A stretch of DNA of 64,000 nt, from positions 62,001-126,000 of IMG/VR virus record IMGVR_UViG_3300032267_001142; one strand, given 5' to 3'. This document shows positions 1-9,461 of this stretch, in pieces. Within the stretch, counting starts at the first letter, position 1, and the number at the start of each line of letters is the position of its first letter. The notes under the pieces were generated by a model. That model worked only from the letters and a program-made list of their open reading frames with translations, was not told where the DNA came from and did no database searches. Origin of the DNA: a virus. The position numbers were made by a program, and so were the translations under genes.

Positions 1-2
1 CT

Positions 3-293
3 TTCAATCCGTGCTTAGACGGCTCAGGAAATTACGTCGTTACTGACTTAGGTTACTCGACGAGACAAAGAGCCTCATTTTCCATCGCCTCCGTCGCCGC
101 GACTGGCTCTTCTACAGAGGCGGCTTTAGCCTCGATGAAGGGGCAAATGGTGGAATTGTTCAATATCTTTTTGGGAGGCGTCCGGCCAAATTTAGAGTCC
201 CAATCACAGACTGTATCAGATGAGGCGTTTGGTCTCGCACCGTCGCTTTCTTGCTCTTATACATCCGAAGGGCCTATTTTCACTATCCCATAA
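3..293 (+). CDS. C-terminal part of a phage protein (partial at window edge)
   Basis: An open frame runs from the window edge to a TAA at 291-293, giving at least 96 residues with no start in the window. The visible peptide is Gly/Ser/Ala-rich with no motif I recognise. It sits directly upstream of the co-oriented structural genes, with 41 bases before the next start. By position it is probably another virion or tail protein; that is inference only. Confidence 0.6.
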   Translation, partial: FNPCLDGSGNYVVTDLGYSTRQRASFSIASVAATGSSTEAALASMKGQMVELFNIFLGGVRPNLESQSQTVSDEAFGLAPSLSCSYTSEGPIFTIP

Positions 294-334
294 GGGTCAT
301 TTGCGTGTAAACCTTTATTGGTAAAAGGTATTAC

Positions 335-1996
335 ATGGCTCTATCAGGTCTTAGCTATTTCTTCAGGGAGGCTGGGTTATCCAGCGCGTCTATCCCGGCT
401 TACTACGATTTTCGTGTTTCTGGAGCTTTTGCCCGCTCGGTAGCTCCCTCTGATGGTCTCAATTCAGGAATCTTGTCTGGGCTTTCTCCCTCTTTTTGGG
501 CGAGGGCTCATTCTGGGCTGTTTATTGGCGGTTTTGTGCAGCCTTCTCAACGGAATCGGATGGTTTCCGATTACTGGACGCATCTTTTCATCTATCAGAG
601 AAACAACGCTGGACACGCTGTATTATTTGATAGTTACTCTGGTGGTTCTGGCTATACAATAGGAATGACGGCGACGAATAACGTATATTTTTCGTCCGAT
701 AGCGAGCGTGGGCCGCAAACTTTGGTGAGTAAGATATCTTCTCCAGATAAGTCTGCTTTCGCCGTAGTTAAGGCGGATGGAGCTATCGCTTTCTATCATT
801 TGCGTCCTGATGTGATGAGCGTATATAGCGATGCCGCAAGATGTTATCCATTCTTGGAGAACGCGTCGTATTGCAGGCTAGGTTCTAATTATGGACTTAC
901 TCCCGACATTGCTCGCGGATATTTGGATGAATACGCCTATCTGAATCTTGCTGCTGACGCGAATCTTGTGAAATCGCTGTTTTCGGGAATGTTTTCTCAG
1001 TATACTGTGTCGGCAGCGCCAGTAAGCTATACGGGCTACATTGGCATAACCGGATATCGTCAAGCCCTCACCGGAATTACCGGCGTGACTGGATATCAAT
1101 ATTCAACCACACCGACCGGATACGATACTTTCGGCGACCCAATGTTTAGTCCTTCAGGAATCGCTATGACCGGATATATTATGTCTGGATTGGCTCAGAT
1201 ACCCATGACTGGATGGATTAACGTGCCGATGACGGGTGCGGCATCAGGTTCGTTTGTTGTTGATACTGGTTTTATCCTTAAAACCTTCGGATACAACAAG
1301 ATATCTTTTATCCACCAAATCAGTCCGGACGACGCTATTAGCGCTGTAGGCTACCAAAAAACAATTGGTGACACATATAACAAGACTGCTGAATTTGATT
1401 CCATAAAGGGCAAGTTTGAAATGGATGCGCCATATCGCTCAGGCGACATCATGATGTTTAGAAATGGTGTTTTGCAAAAAATTGATGCCATCTCTGGGGT
1501 TGTCGGCCTTTATTCCACGACCCCTGTGACGGTAGGAGATTGTGGCGTCACAGGGCATGATATTCTATTCGCTACTCCAGCGACCTATAATGAAACCGTC
1601 GTGTATGACTTGGCTTATGCCGACATCAGAGCTTTCGGAACCGGCCACTACAATAGCGGCGAGCTAATGCCGGTAACACCCACTGCAATTGATAGGGTTT
1701 TCGTGAACGGCTTACTCCAGTATAGCGGCCTAGACTATTCTATTTCTGGCGCTAGCGGGTATTGGAATAGGGACGTCGATGGTGAGATTCTATTTTCGAC
1801 GCTTTACGGGCAAACCGTAGACTTAACCGGCAATCCACCATTGCGTAATTTCGTGATTGGAAGCTCACAGGTTTTCAGAAATGGGGCTAGACAGACTTTG
1901 GGTTCTAACTATGTCGAATCTAGCACATTTTCTCTTCTCGGCTTTAGTGGGATATTTGAGACTGTGACAGACGAAGTATATAATACAGAAGTTTAA
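335..1996 (+). CDS. Putative tail/virion structural protein with TGY repeats
   Basis: 553 residues, Gly/Ser/Tyr-rich, with no hydrophobic membrane segment. From about residue 230 to 310 it has a cluster of short repeats built on TGY, ITGY and MTGY, typical of beta-rich, low-complexity phage fibre or tail proteins. The C-terminal half has repeated short units around FRNG/FVNG followed by an aromatic turn (about residues 375, 456 and 515), which looks like a small repeated beta module. The ATG is preceded by AAAGG at a suitable distance for a ribosome binding site. It is followed after one base by the next gene. Function is inferred from composition and the neighbouring large structural genes. 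Confidence 0.6.
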   Translation: MALSGLSYFFREAGLSSASIPAYYDFRVSGAFARSVAPSDGLNSGILSGLSPSFWARAHSGLFIGGFVQPSQRNRMVSDYWTHLFIYQRNNAGHAVLFDSYSGGSGYTIGMTATNNVYFSSDSERGPQTLVSKISSPDKSAFAVVKADGAIAFYHLRPDVMSVYSDAARCYPFLENASYCRLGSNYGLTPDIARGYLDEYAYLNLAADANLVKSLFSGMFSQYTVSAAPVSYTGYIGITGYRQALTGITGVTGYQYSTTPTGYDTFGDPMFSPSGIAMTGYIMSGLAQIPMTGWINVPMTGAASGSFVVDTGFILKTFGYNKISFIHQISPDDAISAVGYQKTIGDTYNKTAEFDSIKGKFEMDAPYRSGDIMMFRNGVLQKIDAISGVVGLYSTTPVTVGDCGVTGHDILFATPATYNETVVYDLAYADIRAFGTGHYNSGELMPVTPTAIDRVFVNGLLQYSGLDYSISGASGYWNRDVDGEILFSTLYGQTVDLTGNPPLRNFVIGSSQVFRNGARQTLGSNYVESSTFSLLGFSGIFETVTDEVYNTEV

Positions 1997-1997
1997 T

Positions 1998-4739
1998 ATG
2001 GCAATCTCAAGTATACCACAGGTTAAAATCAACGGCTCTTCCAAGGCTTATGGAGGTTACATCTTTAATGTCAATTACGTTGTTGGCCTTAACAAAGTTC
2101 CTTCAGAAATAACAATATCTTTTATTAGCGAATCCGGCTCATATCAACGCCCTACCCTTTCGAGCACGGTTCCCGTAAAAATCTCTATAGGCAATCTCGT
2201 CGACGATACGTTTTACCCAATCTCTCTATCTGACAAGCGCAGCGGCGGCTCCAAAACCCTAGACGTTACATTCCGCGATTCTAGTCTAATTCTTGACAAA
2301 TTGTTTATCGGATTGCACAAGCAACACGGTATCAATAAGAGGGCTGTCAGCAGAAAGAGCGCGACTAGCCTAGATAACTATGTGTCGAGCATATACCCAG
2401 ACCCGATTCTTCATGTTTCGGAAAAAGGCTCGAATCTTATCATCGTTGGCGAAGAGGTTCACCCGTGCGACATGAACGACGATTTAGTTTTCGATGCTGC
2501 GGATTTGGAGCTGCTCGCTTACGACGCTAGTGACCCCTGCCAGCTCAAATGCAATCATCATTACGCGGATTACAACTCTATACACGCAGAATGCGTCACA
2601 AAAACCCGCACCTCAATTCTAGAAGTCAATTATAATCTAGAAGAGCTTCTCGCGGCAATCTCTCAGTATGTCTCGGTCGCTCAGGAGCCTTCGGATGTTC
2701 ACACAAAATATCGAGCAAAATATACGGGGACGTTAAGGTCTGTATTGACTAGCTGGTGTTCCGACTTGGGATTATCTTTCTTCTGGGAAAAGGGACAGCT
2801 ACATTTTGTAGATGTAAGTAAGAGAGTTAAAATAACGATTCCTGAGCTTCCTTGCTTTAAGGAATTCGAGTTCAATTCTACACTCGAAGGCACAATCTGC
2901 CGAGGCACCATAACTAATTATTCAAAACAAGGCGAAATCATTTCCACCAATTGTAATTCGCCACAACCCGTTGCTCTTTCTTGTCTTACGCTACGTGACT
3001 TGTATCGTGATGTCTGGGTTCCTTCTGACCCGTTTGGCGACACTGGGACACCTCACCAGAAAAACAAAAGCTCTAGCGCGGCGGTAGGCACTTCTTCGTA
3101 TAAGTATAAAGACACTAAATATCCGCTAGGGGTTCCTGTCGAAAAACTGGAAGAGGCAGTTATTTGTTCTTTCTATGACCAGCGATTGAGATGGTTGTAT
3201 ATCCTAAGAAATTACTATGGACTGAACCAAGTCTCCGATTGGAGAGCCTCGATTAACGGGACGGCTGATAGGTTCGGGCAGATGAAAATTCTTGGCGTGT
3301 GCGACTCTTCTGACACTACGGCTTACTCCGCGCTGACTGCCGACGGAACTGCTTTTGATGTTAAACGTGGCGAACTAAAATCTTTCCAAGATAACCAAGG
3401 ATTCTTCGTCATCGCGGAGCTGAACCAAGACCTGTTAGAAGAGCAGTACGCGTTTGAGGCTGGCCTTGGCGCGTCTTTTATAGGTCAACACTGGGTTCGC
3501 AGCTATATCGGCCCAAATTCAGGCACCGCTCCAGAAATTAAACCCAACGGTCAATATTTGGGCGGAGCGACGGCGGAGCTTAAACAAGCAGGCTTCACTT
3601 CATTTCGGCACTCAAACAACTCTAAAGTAGCTAATCTCGCGAGACAACTTCAGGAACAACCCGAGTTGCTAGACAACAAAAGCCCGCTGAAGAATCGAAA
3701 TTTTATTCACAAAAACACGCGTTCTGTAATTTACTACGACAGAGGCTCCAACGCGAGATGGATGCCAAGAAGGGACGACAAACAAAACGAATTTCAAAAA
3801 GTCCTAGATAATATGGCCTCTCAGATGCCTGCGGTCATCAACGTTCAGGAGGCGGCAATTACTAATGTTCTGGCGTCTTTGCAAATATCGAACGCAAAAA
3901 ACGCTAAAGATTTGCAACAAAAAATCAAGGACAAAAAGGTTGTCATTTTGGCAATGTATCCAGGATACTTCACCATGACTGCATCGAAAGTCACAAATCC
4001 AGAAGAGGAGAGCCCGATGCACGTTCCTATCGGAGAGTCTTCGGTTTCTCAGCTCGGGCTGATGTCGAAGACTTCGTATAAGTATCTAGTCTGGGGAATG
4101 CCCGTTATTATGCCCGCCGCGTCTTCATGTAGGTTTAATAAGGACTACGATGACCCGTTGCTGACGACCTCAACAAACTTCCAGTTAAAAGTCAGGACTC
4201 AGGTCGATATGTCGAAGCCTTCTCTGATTACGGCTCCTCATTATCTGGTAGCTGTAAATCAAACCTATACGCCTTATTTTGAACTACCGAAGATACAGGC
4301 GGTGTTTTCCTCTTCTCCTGCGGTTGGGGACGCGCTTGCTGTCGAATACGCCGTTTATCCTCAAGGCTCCAAAAAAGAAATGGCTTTGCTTGCAAATATG
4401 AAAGACGAGTGCGTGCCTGATACGTCCTCTTTGCAGGCTTATCATGACGATTTCAACGCCAAACTCGTTGAAAGTGTCACGGAACCCTTTGACAGTTATA
4501 CGTTTTCGATTGACGGAGTTACCCTAGACAGCGCAGTGACGCCATCTATTTCCAATGGTTTAGAAAGAGTCAACATATCTGTATCCGAAAGAGGTGTTTC
4601 GTCTTCGTTCACTTTTGGAAATTCTTTGTTTACACCGATTCGTTTGGATACGAAACGCCAAGAAGTAGAATACGCGCTGGCGGCTTCTAGGAGGTCCGAA
4701 TTGTTCGGAAAATACGCAATGCCATCTCAGTCAGTATAA
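1998..4739 (+). CDS. Putative baseplate hub / tail protein with dockerin-like calcium loop
   Basis: 913 residues. The N-terminal 110 residues and the segment around 235-275 (LRSVLTSWCSDLGLSFFW, then LHFVD) resemble the way tail hub proteins of the gp27/gpD/Mu gp44 type begin and present a small secondary domain. Between them lies an acidic, Cys-rich insert with DMNDDLVFDAADLELL at 158-173, whose Asp/Asn spacing (158, 160, 162, 166, 169) matches one calcium loop of a dockerin or EF-hand, flanked by Cys at 157, 181, 185 and 199. The hub assignment is inference from layout and weak resemblance; the calcium loop is directly visible. It is coupled to the next gene: the final A of TAA at 4739 is the A of the following ATG. 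Confidence 0.5.
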   Translation: MAISSIPQVKINGSSKAYGGYIFNVNYVVGLNKVPSEITISFISESGSYQRPTLSSTVPVKISIGNLVDDTFYPISLSDKRSGGSKTLDVTFRDSSLILDKLFIGLHKQHGINKRAVSRKSATSLDNYVSSIYPDPILHVSEKGSNLIIVGEEVHPCDMNDDLVFDAADLELLAYDASDPCQLKCNHHYADYNSIHAECVTKTRTSILEVNYNLEELLAAISQYVSVAQEPSDVHTKYRAKYTGTLRSVLTSWCSDLGLSFFWEKGQLHFVDVSKRVKITIPELPCFKEFEFNSTLEGTICRGTITNYSKQGEIISTNCNSPQPVALSCLTLRDLYRDVWVPSDPFGDTGTPHQKNKSSSAAVGTSSYKYKDTKYPLGVPVEKLEEAVICSFYDQRLRWLYILRNYYGLNQVSDWRASINGTADRFGQMKILGVCDSSDTTAYSALTADGTAFDVKRGELKSFQDNQGFFVIAELNQDLLEEQYAFEAGLGASFIGQHWVRSYIGPNSGTAPEIKPNGQYLGGATAELKQAGFTSFRHSNNSKVANLARQLQEQPELLDNKSPLKNRNFIHKNTRSVIYYDRGSNARWMPRRDDKQNEFQKVLDNMASQMPAVINVQEAAITNVLASLQISNAKNAKDLQQKIKDKKVVILAMYPGYFTMTASKVTNPEEESPMHVPIGESSVSQLGLMSKTSYKYLVWGMPVIMPAASSCRFNKDYDDPLLTTSTNFQLKVRTQVDMSKPSLITAPHYLVAVNQTYTPYFELPKIQAVFSSSPAVGDALAVEYAVYPQGSKKEMALLANMKDECVPDTSSLQAYHDDFNAKLVESVTEPFDSYTFSIDGVTLDSAVTPSISNGLERVNISVSERGVSSSFTFGNSLFTPIRLDTKRQEVEYALAASRRSELFGKYAMPSQSV

Positions 4740-7700
4740 TGAATACATCGTCAAAAATCAGCTCCAATTTCTATACTCAAACGGGAGTAGTAAGTTATCT
4801 ATTCGATATAGCACTCGATTCTACCCGCTCGGGCGCTTCTGTAGGCTTACGCTCCAGCTCTACTTCTTTCTATTTTACCTTTCGTAGTGGAAAGATTTTT
4901 GACTGGAGTAGACGAGTTATTGGTGGCTATTCTGCCGACGTTCCTGTAGAGATTTCTGGACAGGTGGGGCGCGGTCTCGCGGACTGCTTTATTAACGGTG
5001 TTCCAGCGGTTTTGGGCGGAGCTGCACCGACTGGAAATTGGACGGGTTGGTTTTTGGACCCTACCGGCGTTTCGGTAGATATCTTGAGTTCGGTACGCGG
5101 AAATCGTCCCGCTTACTCGGTGACTACTTCTGGAGAGTTTTTGGGACCGAACACCCCTGTATACGGGGCTATCACTAATAATTCCTCATTGCCGTTTTTG
5201 TTAGTGGGAACGGAGTTGATGTCTAATAGCTCTGACTTTAGGCTTACGTCTGGCGATAGCGGCAAAACGATTCAACCTTCAGAGAGCGGCGTTTTCGCGT
5301 TGAAGTCTGATGTTTCCGGAGCGTTCGGAGTTCTGCCTTTAAGGATTTCTACTGATTTCGGTCTAATTGATTTGAACTTTTCGGTTTACGGAAATTATCA
5401 AAACCTAGGGAACTCAAGCGTAACTATCTCGCCAGAATCGAATCTGAACGCCTTATTAGGCATCTACACTCCAGTCTCCTCTTTCGTAGATAACTATCCA
5501 AATAGTGCGGACTTTTCTGTAGAACTCGCGTATGTAAGCGGCACAACGGGAAACATTTTTGGAAGTCAGAGAAGAACACAAATAAAAACCGCCGCTCTTT
5601 CTGGTAAAATTTCTGGCTCTGGATTTTTGGAATCCGGAGCAGTTTCTACAATCGTCTATTTTGATACGGGTCTCTCGGGCAACGTTTCAGGTAACGGAAC
5701 TGGTGTTTATAGAAGTGCTTGGGTAACTTCAGTTTCAAGCGTTGGTCAAACCTTTAGTGTCCGTTCTACGGGACTCGGCGACGGGTCTCTATACGGCGAT
5801 TTCTCTGCTAGCGGAAAAGTCTTTTCTGCCGCGTCTGGAAATGTCGGACTGTTTGGCGATTACTCTTCTCCTAGAACGTTCTTTAATGTTTCTGGGTCTG
5901 GAACTTATCCGTTTTATTACCAAGGGGTAATACCGGTTTCTTCTGGACAATCGTTTTTAACTTACTCTGGTATTTTCCCTCTGTCGTCTATTATTCCTCA
6001 AGCTTACATAAGCTCAGGTCTACTGACAAAAGGTAAACTATTCTCCGGTTTACTGTATCAGCAGTATCGGGTCACTGGTTTGGGCTTCGCGACAGGAGCT
6101 TTTCAAACCGGTAAGGTAGACTCAAAATTCAACTACAATTTTGAACCAGGCTTATATATCTTTTCAAAGTCCTTTAGTGGATTGGTGTCCTCGTCACCTT
6201 ATACTCCGCCCGAACTTTTTGACCCGAGCGTTTGTGGTACCCAGAAAGAGATAGTCGCTAGTGGAGAAATTTTTGGAAACTTTTCTTGGCCGTCTTCAAA
6301 GATTTCCCTTCTCGGCCCAAGCGGATACAATAGTAGCGTAAGCGGAGACTTCTTGGACTGCGTTTCTATTAATTCGCTTCCTAACATTGTCGCTTCAGGT
6401 ATCCCATCCTCAATATTCGCTCCTGACGGTTCGGTCGTCTCTCATGATAGAGTTGTTTACTTTTCGCCGTCGGGAGGCTTTTCTGTCAATGAAAATAGCA
6501 GTTTCGTAGGCACCAAAAGAACTTCTATCTCAAGAATGGGTTCGACTCCCAGCGGCTACGGATTCTTTTCCGGAATAGTCGAGGACTGCGGACATGAGGG
6601 TGTGTGGAGGGAGTCCGTCTCTTATGAGTCTCAATTGCTATCGGGAAAACTAAGGCACGCCAAATATGGCGAAATGAGCTGCGTGGGGTTCCTCACCGAG
6701 AGCGGTGTCACTAAAAATAGTTTCGCGAAAGTTGTTATTGACTCGGAAAAGCCGATGTTGTTTTTGGCAGAGAACTATCCGAGCCTGCTGTCTCGATATG
6801 AGAATCTTGGGCAAACTGGGCAGACCTCTTTGTCAATGTATCCGGTGATAGAGCTTTATAAAAACTATTCTGGGGCTATCGCCGCGACAGGTTCAGTCGG
6901 GTGGACTGGCCGATTAATCTCAGGAGCGCGACTGTTTATAAACGGCTACGTTGCGAAATACGAACCCGTTCTGGGCTCTACAGGAAGTGGCGTTTTCTAT
7001 GATATTTATTCGCTAAAGTCGCTGCTTAACGACGACTTGAGGTATAAAGTTAAGGCGGAGGTAGATTATCCAGATTATAAATCGCTCTTTTTGTCTGCGA
7101 GAGTTTGGGGCGTCTCGGGAAATTCGGTAACTCTTTCTGGCAACTCTGGGTTCATATTCTCAGACAGCCATCTAACGGGCGGTATCGCCGAAGGCGCACA
7201 AGTCCGTTATTTGCCAATTTCTGAAAATTCATGCTGGAATCAGGGATTAGGAATGACGCAGTCCCTTTTAGAAAAGGCCAAAAAACCTCTGTCGTCATGC
7301 TATGCAGCAATCGGAACTGTATTGACAAAGGGAGAGTATATTCTCAAAACGTCTTATACCTCACCATTTGCAAGTGGCAATGCCAATTCTCGCGGCTTCG
7401 TTAGTTTTGCTACGGGCGAGTTTAGAACCTGCGAGTCTTGGAAATATCTTCCTGTTGAAATTAAAAGAGCTGGCGGCTCTTTGGGGCGCATTTACTGTGA
7501 AATCTCTACTTACGAAAGACCACAGGATATTGCAGAGGGCGCAGGAAAAGACTACACGGGAGACAAGTTTTATACACAACTGTCGGAAGGTCAGTCTGGG
7601 GCTTTTGTTTATGTCCCTGTTGTGGATGAGGGCGACAAGGAAGTGACAGAATCTCTCGGTCTCTCTTTGCTCGCTTATTATGAGAACGCTCCAGAAGTTT

Positions 7701-9454
7701 CGGCTATAAGCGGTCAGTCTAACGCGATAGGATACATCTTCGACGATGATTTTTCGCTAAGTGGAGTGTGCACCGGTTCCCCGTCTTTTCCGCAACCTAG
7801 TGGAGTATATAATCCTGAAGTTACAGGACATCCTACAAGAGCCAAGCTTTGCGGCGACAGTCAATTCTTTATCTGGAATGATATCATGTCGGGATATCAC
7901 GAGAGCCCCTTCAACTTCTCGGACAATTGCACTACGGGCAAACTATTATGGTTTGCCGCGCAGAACGCTAACGATGAGTGGTTTAAGATAGAATACACCC
8001 AGAAAAGATTCCCTTATATCTCTAATGGGTTCTCAATAGACAAAATTATCATCACGAAAGGTTCACAAGAACCGGAAGTAATTGAGCCTCTATCTGGCGG
8101 CGAGAGACTAAGATATACGTCTAGCTTAGGCGGATTTCTCAACACGGAAATAAAAAGCTCTAACTTCAAGGACTGCTCGTATTGCGTATTAAACCCTTCG
8201 TTTGATTATCTCTATATGTTCAATGAGATAACCGATGAGTGGTATAACGCTAAGCGTATTGGTGGAGCTTTCTATTTCTTGATGAAGGCCGCGTCTAATC
8301 AGGCGTCTACATACAATAATAACTCATCTGCGAACTATGATGGTATTTCCGAAATCCTTTACGGAGCGGGTCTCGGTAGTCGATACCGTTTTATGTCCTA
8401 TCCAGACTTGGAATCTGTCACGGAAGCGCCAGCGCAAAATGATATCAACAGCATCATTTATAAATGGCGTCAGTTCTCTACTGCTAAGGGCTCTACAGAC
8501 GTTTCTTGGGATTACATTCTGACCAGATGTGGTAATTCAGTCGTCGGTCTTGGCGATGGAAATGGAGGAGTCGCGGATTCCGGAGATAATGAAGCTTCGT
8601 TGGGAGACACGGAAGACAACGGAACTTTACTTTTCGGACCCTACTCTCCGTCTCCAAGCCCGCTACCTGACTTTCCTGTGGCCTACATGGGTTCTTCAAA
8701 TAATGGAGGCACAGGTGGGGAAAGCAAACCGCCCGGTAAAAAGCCGAAAGAGGTTACTCCGTCCGAAAGCACGAACGTCGAAATAGAGATTTCTGATATT
8801 CAGTTCGCTGAAAGCTGTTTCCCTGATGATTCGATACAGACCGCAACGGTTTACGTTAATGTCAAAGTCTTAAGTGCTCCTGAAAACGCAACCATACAAA
8901 TCTCCGTAAAGGGGTCGTATGGCCGCTCGCAGAGTTTGTCGCTAACCTCCGGTAATGACGGCGCTGTAAGTTTCGACCCTTCCGTGACGCCAGGAAAAGG
9001 AACGCTGACTTATTATGCGACTGCAAAGCTCAATGGAGAAATAGTCCATGAGGTCAGTAAGACTTCCGACCAAGTTCCGGGCGTTTGCGATAAGTGTTTT
9101 GGCGGCGTTACCGAAGAAAGCTCCCCTGTCACTATCGGCACAGCGAAGCTTTGCAGCCCAGACAACGGAGTCGTGCCGGTAGGAGAGGGCTCTTCTTACG
9201 GATATGATTATGACGGCGGAGGAGGATGCGAGTCGTGCGGTAAACTCAAGGCGTCTCTAGATTTGCGACCAATCCAAAAGCACGATTTTGGAAAGGGCAA
9301 GAATCGAACTCTCTCAGTTTATGATAACAAAGCTGGCCTCGTCCTAGGACCATTCACGATATCGAGCACAGGAAAAGTCCAAGGTATGCCAGATAGTTAC
9401 GAAGTAACCGATTGCAAAGTCCATTTGATAACAGTCAAAGTGGCTTGCGTGTAA
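4739..9454 (+). CDS. Giant tail/fibre protein with Calx-beta-like domain
   Basis: 1571 residues, the longest protein in the window, rich in Gly, Ser, Thr and Tyr with frequent SG and TG pairs. Residues about 905-1005 read as a Calx-beta domain: a GRIYCEIS-type strand, then KDYTGDKF, EGQSGAFVYVPVVDEG and a terminal YIFDDDF, the hallmark acidic end. Residues about 1280-1345 are a low-complexity Gly/Pro/Ser linker, followed by an Ig-like beta domain and a Cys-rich C-terminus (CDKC, CESCG). Calx-beta and Ig-like modules are common in adhesion proteins, so a host-contact or tail-fibre role is likely. It starts on the last base of the previous stop (TAATG), so translational coupling is probable. 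Confidence 0.65.
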   Translation: MNTSSKISSNFYTQTGVVSYLFDIALDSTRSGASVGLRSSSTSFYFTFRSGKIFDWSRRVIGGYSADVPVEISGQVGRGLADCFINGVPAVLGGAAPTGNWTGWFLDPTGVSVDILSSVRGNRPAYSVTTSGEFLGPNTPVYGAITNNSSLPFLLVGTELMSNSSDFRLTSGDSGKTIQPSESGVFALKSDVSGAFGVLPLRISTDFGLIDLNFSVYGNYQNLGNSSVTISPESNLNALLGIYTPVSSFVDNYPNSADFSVELAYVSGTTGNIFGSQRRTQIKTAALSGKISGSGFLESGAVSTIVYFDTGLSGNVSGNGTGVYRSAWVTSVSSVGQTFSVRSTGLGDGSLYGDFSASGKVFSAASGNVGLFGDYSSPRTFFNVSGSGTYPFYYQGVIPVSSGQSFLTYSGIFPLSSIIPQAYISSGLLTKGKLFSGLLYQQYRVTGLGFATGAFQTGKVDSKFNYNFEPGLYIFSKSFSGLVSSSPYTPPELFDPSVCGTQKEIVASGEIFGNFSWPSSKISLLGPSGYNSSVSGDFLDCVSINSLPNIVASGIPSSIFAPDGSVVSHDRVVYFSPSGGFSVNENSSFVGTKRTSISRMGSTPSGYGFFSGIVEDCGHEGVWRESVSYESQLLSGKLRHAKYGEMSCVGFLTESGVTKNSFAKVVIDSEKPMLFLAENYPSLLSRYENLGQTGQTSLSMYPVIELYKNYSGAIAATGSVGWTGRLISGARLFINGYVAKYEPVLGSTGSGVFYDIYSLKSLLNDDLRYKVKAEVDYPDYKSLFLSARVWGVSGNSVTLSGNSGFIFSDSHLTGGIAEGAQVRYLPISENSCWNQGLGMTQSLLEKAKKPLSSCYAAIGTVLTKGEYILKTSYTSPFASGNANSRGFVSFATGEFRTCESWKYLPVEIKRAGGSLGRIYCEISTYERPQDIAEGAGKDYTGDKFYTQLSEGQSGAFVYVPVVDEGDKEVTESLGLSLLAYYENAPEVSAISGQSNAIGYIFDDDFSLSGVCTGSPSFPQPSGVYNPEVTGHPTRAKLCGDSQFFIWNDIMSGYHESPFNFSDNCTTGKLLWFAAQNANDEWFKIEYTQKRFPYISNGFSIDKIIITKGSQEPEVIEPLSGGERLRYTSSLGGFLNTEIKSSNFKDCSYCVLNPSFDYLYMFNEITDEWYNAKRIGGAFYFLMKAASNQASTYNNNSSANYDGISEILYGAGLGSRYRFMSYPDLESVTEAPAQNDINSIIYKWRQFSTAKGSTDVSWDYILTRCGNSVVGLGDGNGGVADSGDNEASLGDTEDNGTLLFGPYSPSPSPLPDFPVAYMGSSNNGGTGGESKPPGKKPKEVTPSESTNVEIEISDIQFAESCFPDDSIQTATVYVNVKVLSAPENATIQISVKGSYGRSQSLSLTSGNDGAVSFDPSVTPGKGTLTYYATAKLNGEIVHEVSKTSDQVPGVCDKCFGGVTEESSPVTIGTAKLCSPDNGVVPVGEGSSYGYDYDGGGGCESCGKLKASLDLRPIQKHDFGKGKNRTLSVYDNKAGLVLGPFTISSTGKVQGMPDSYEVTDCKVHLITVKVACV

Positions 9455-9461
9455 ATAGAAT

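Noticed and set aside
1021-1260. DNA tandem repeats or CRISPR-like array in the TGY region
   Set aside because: The repetition is at the protein level (TGY motifs) with variable spacing and codons; no regular repeat-spacer pattern.
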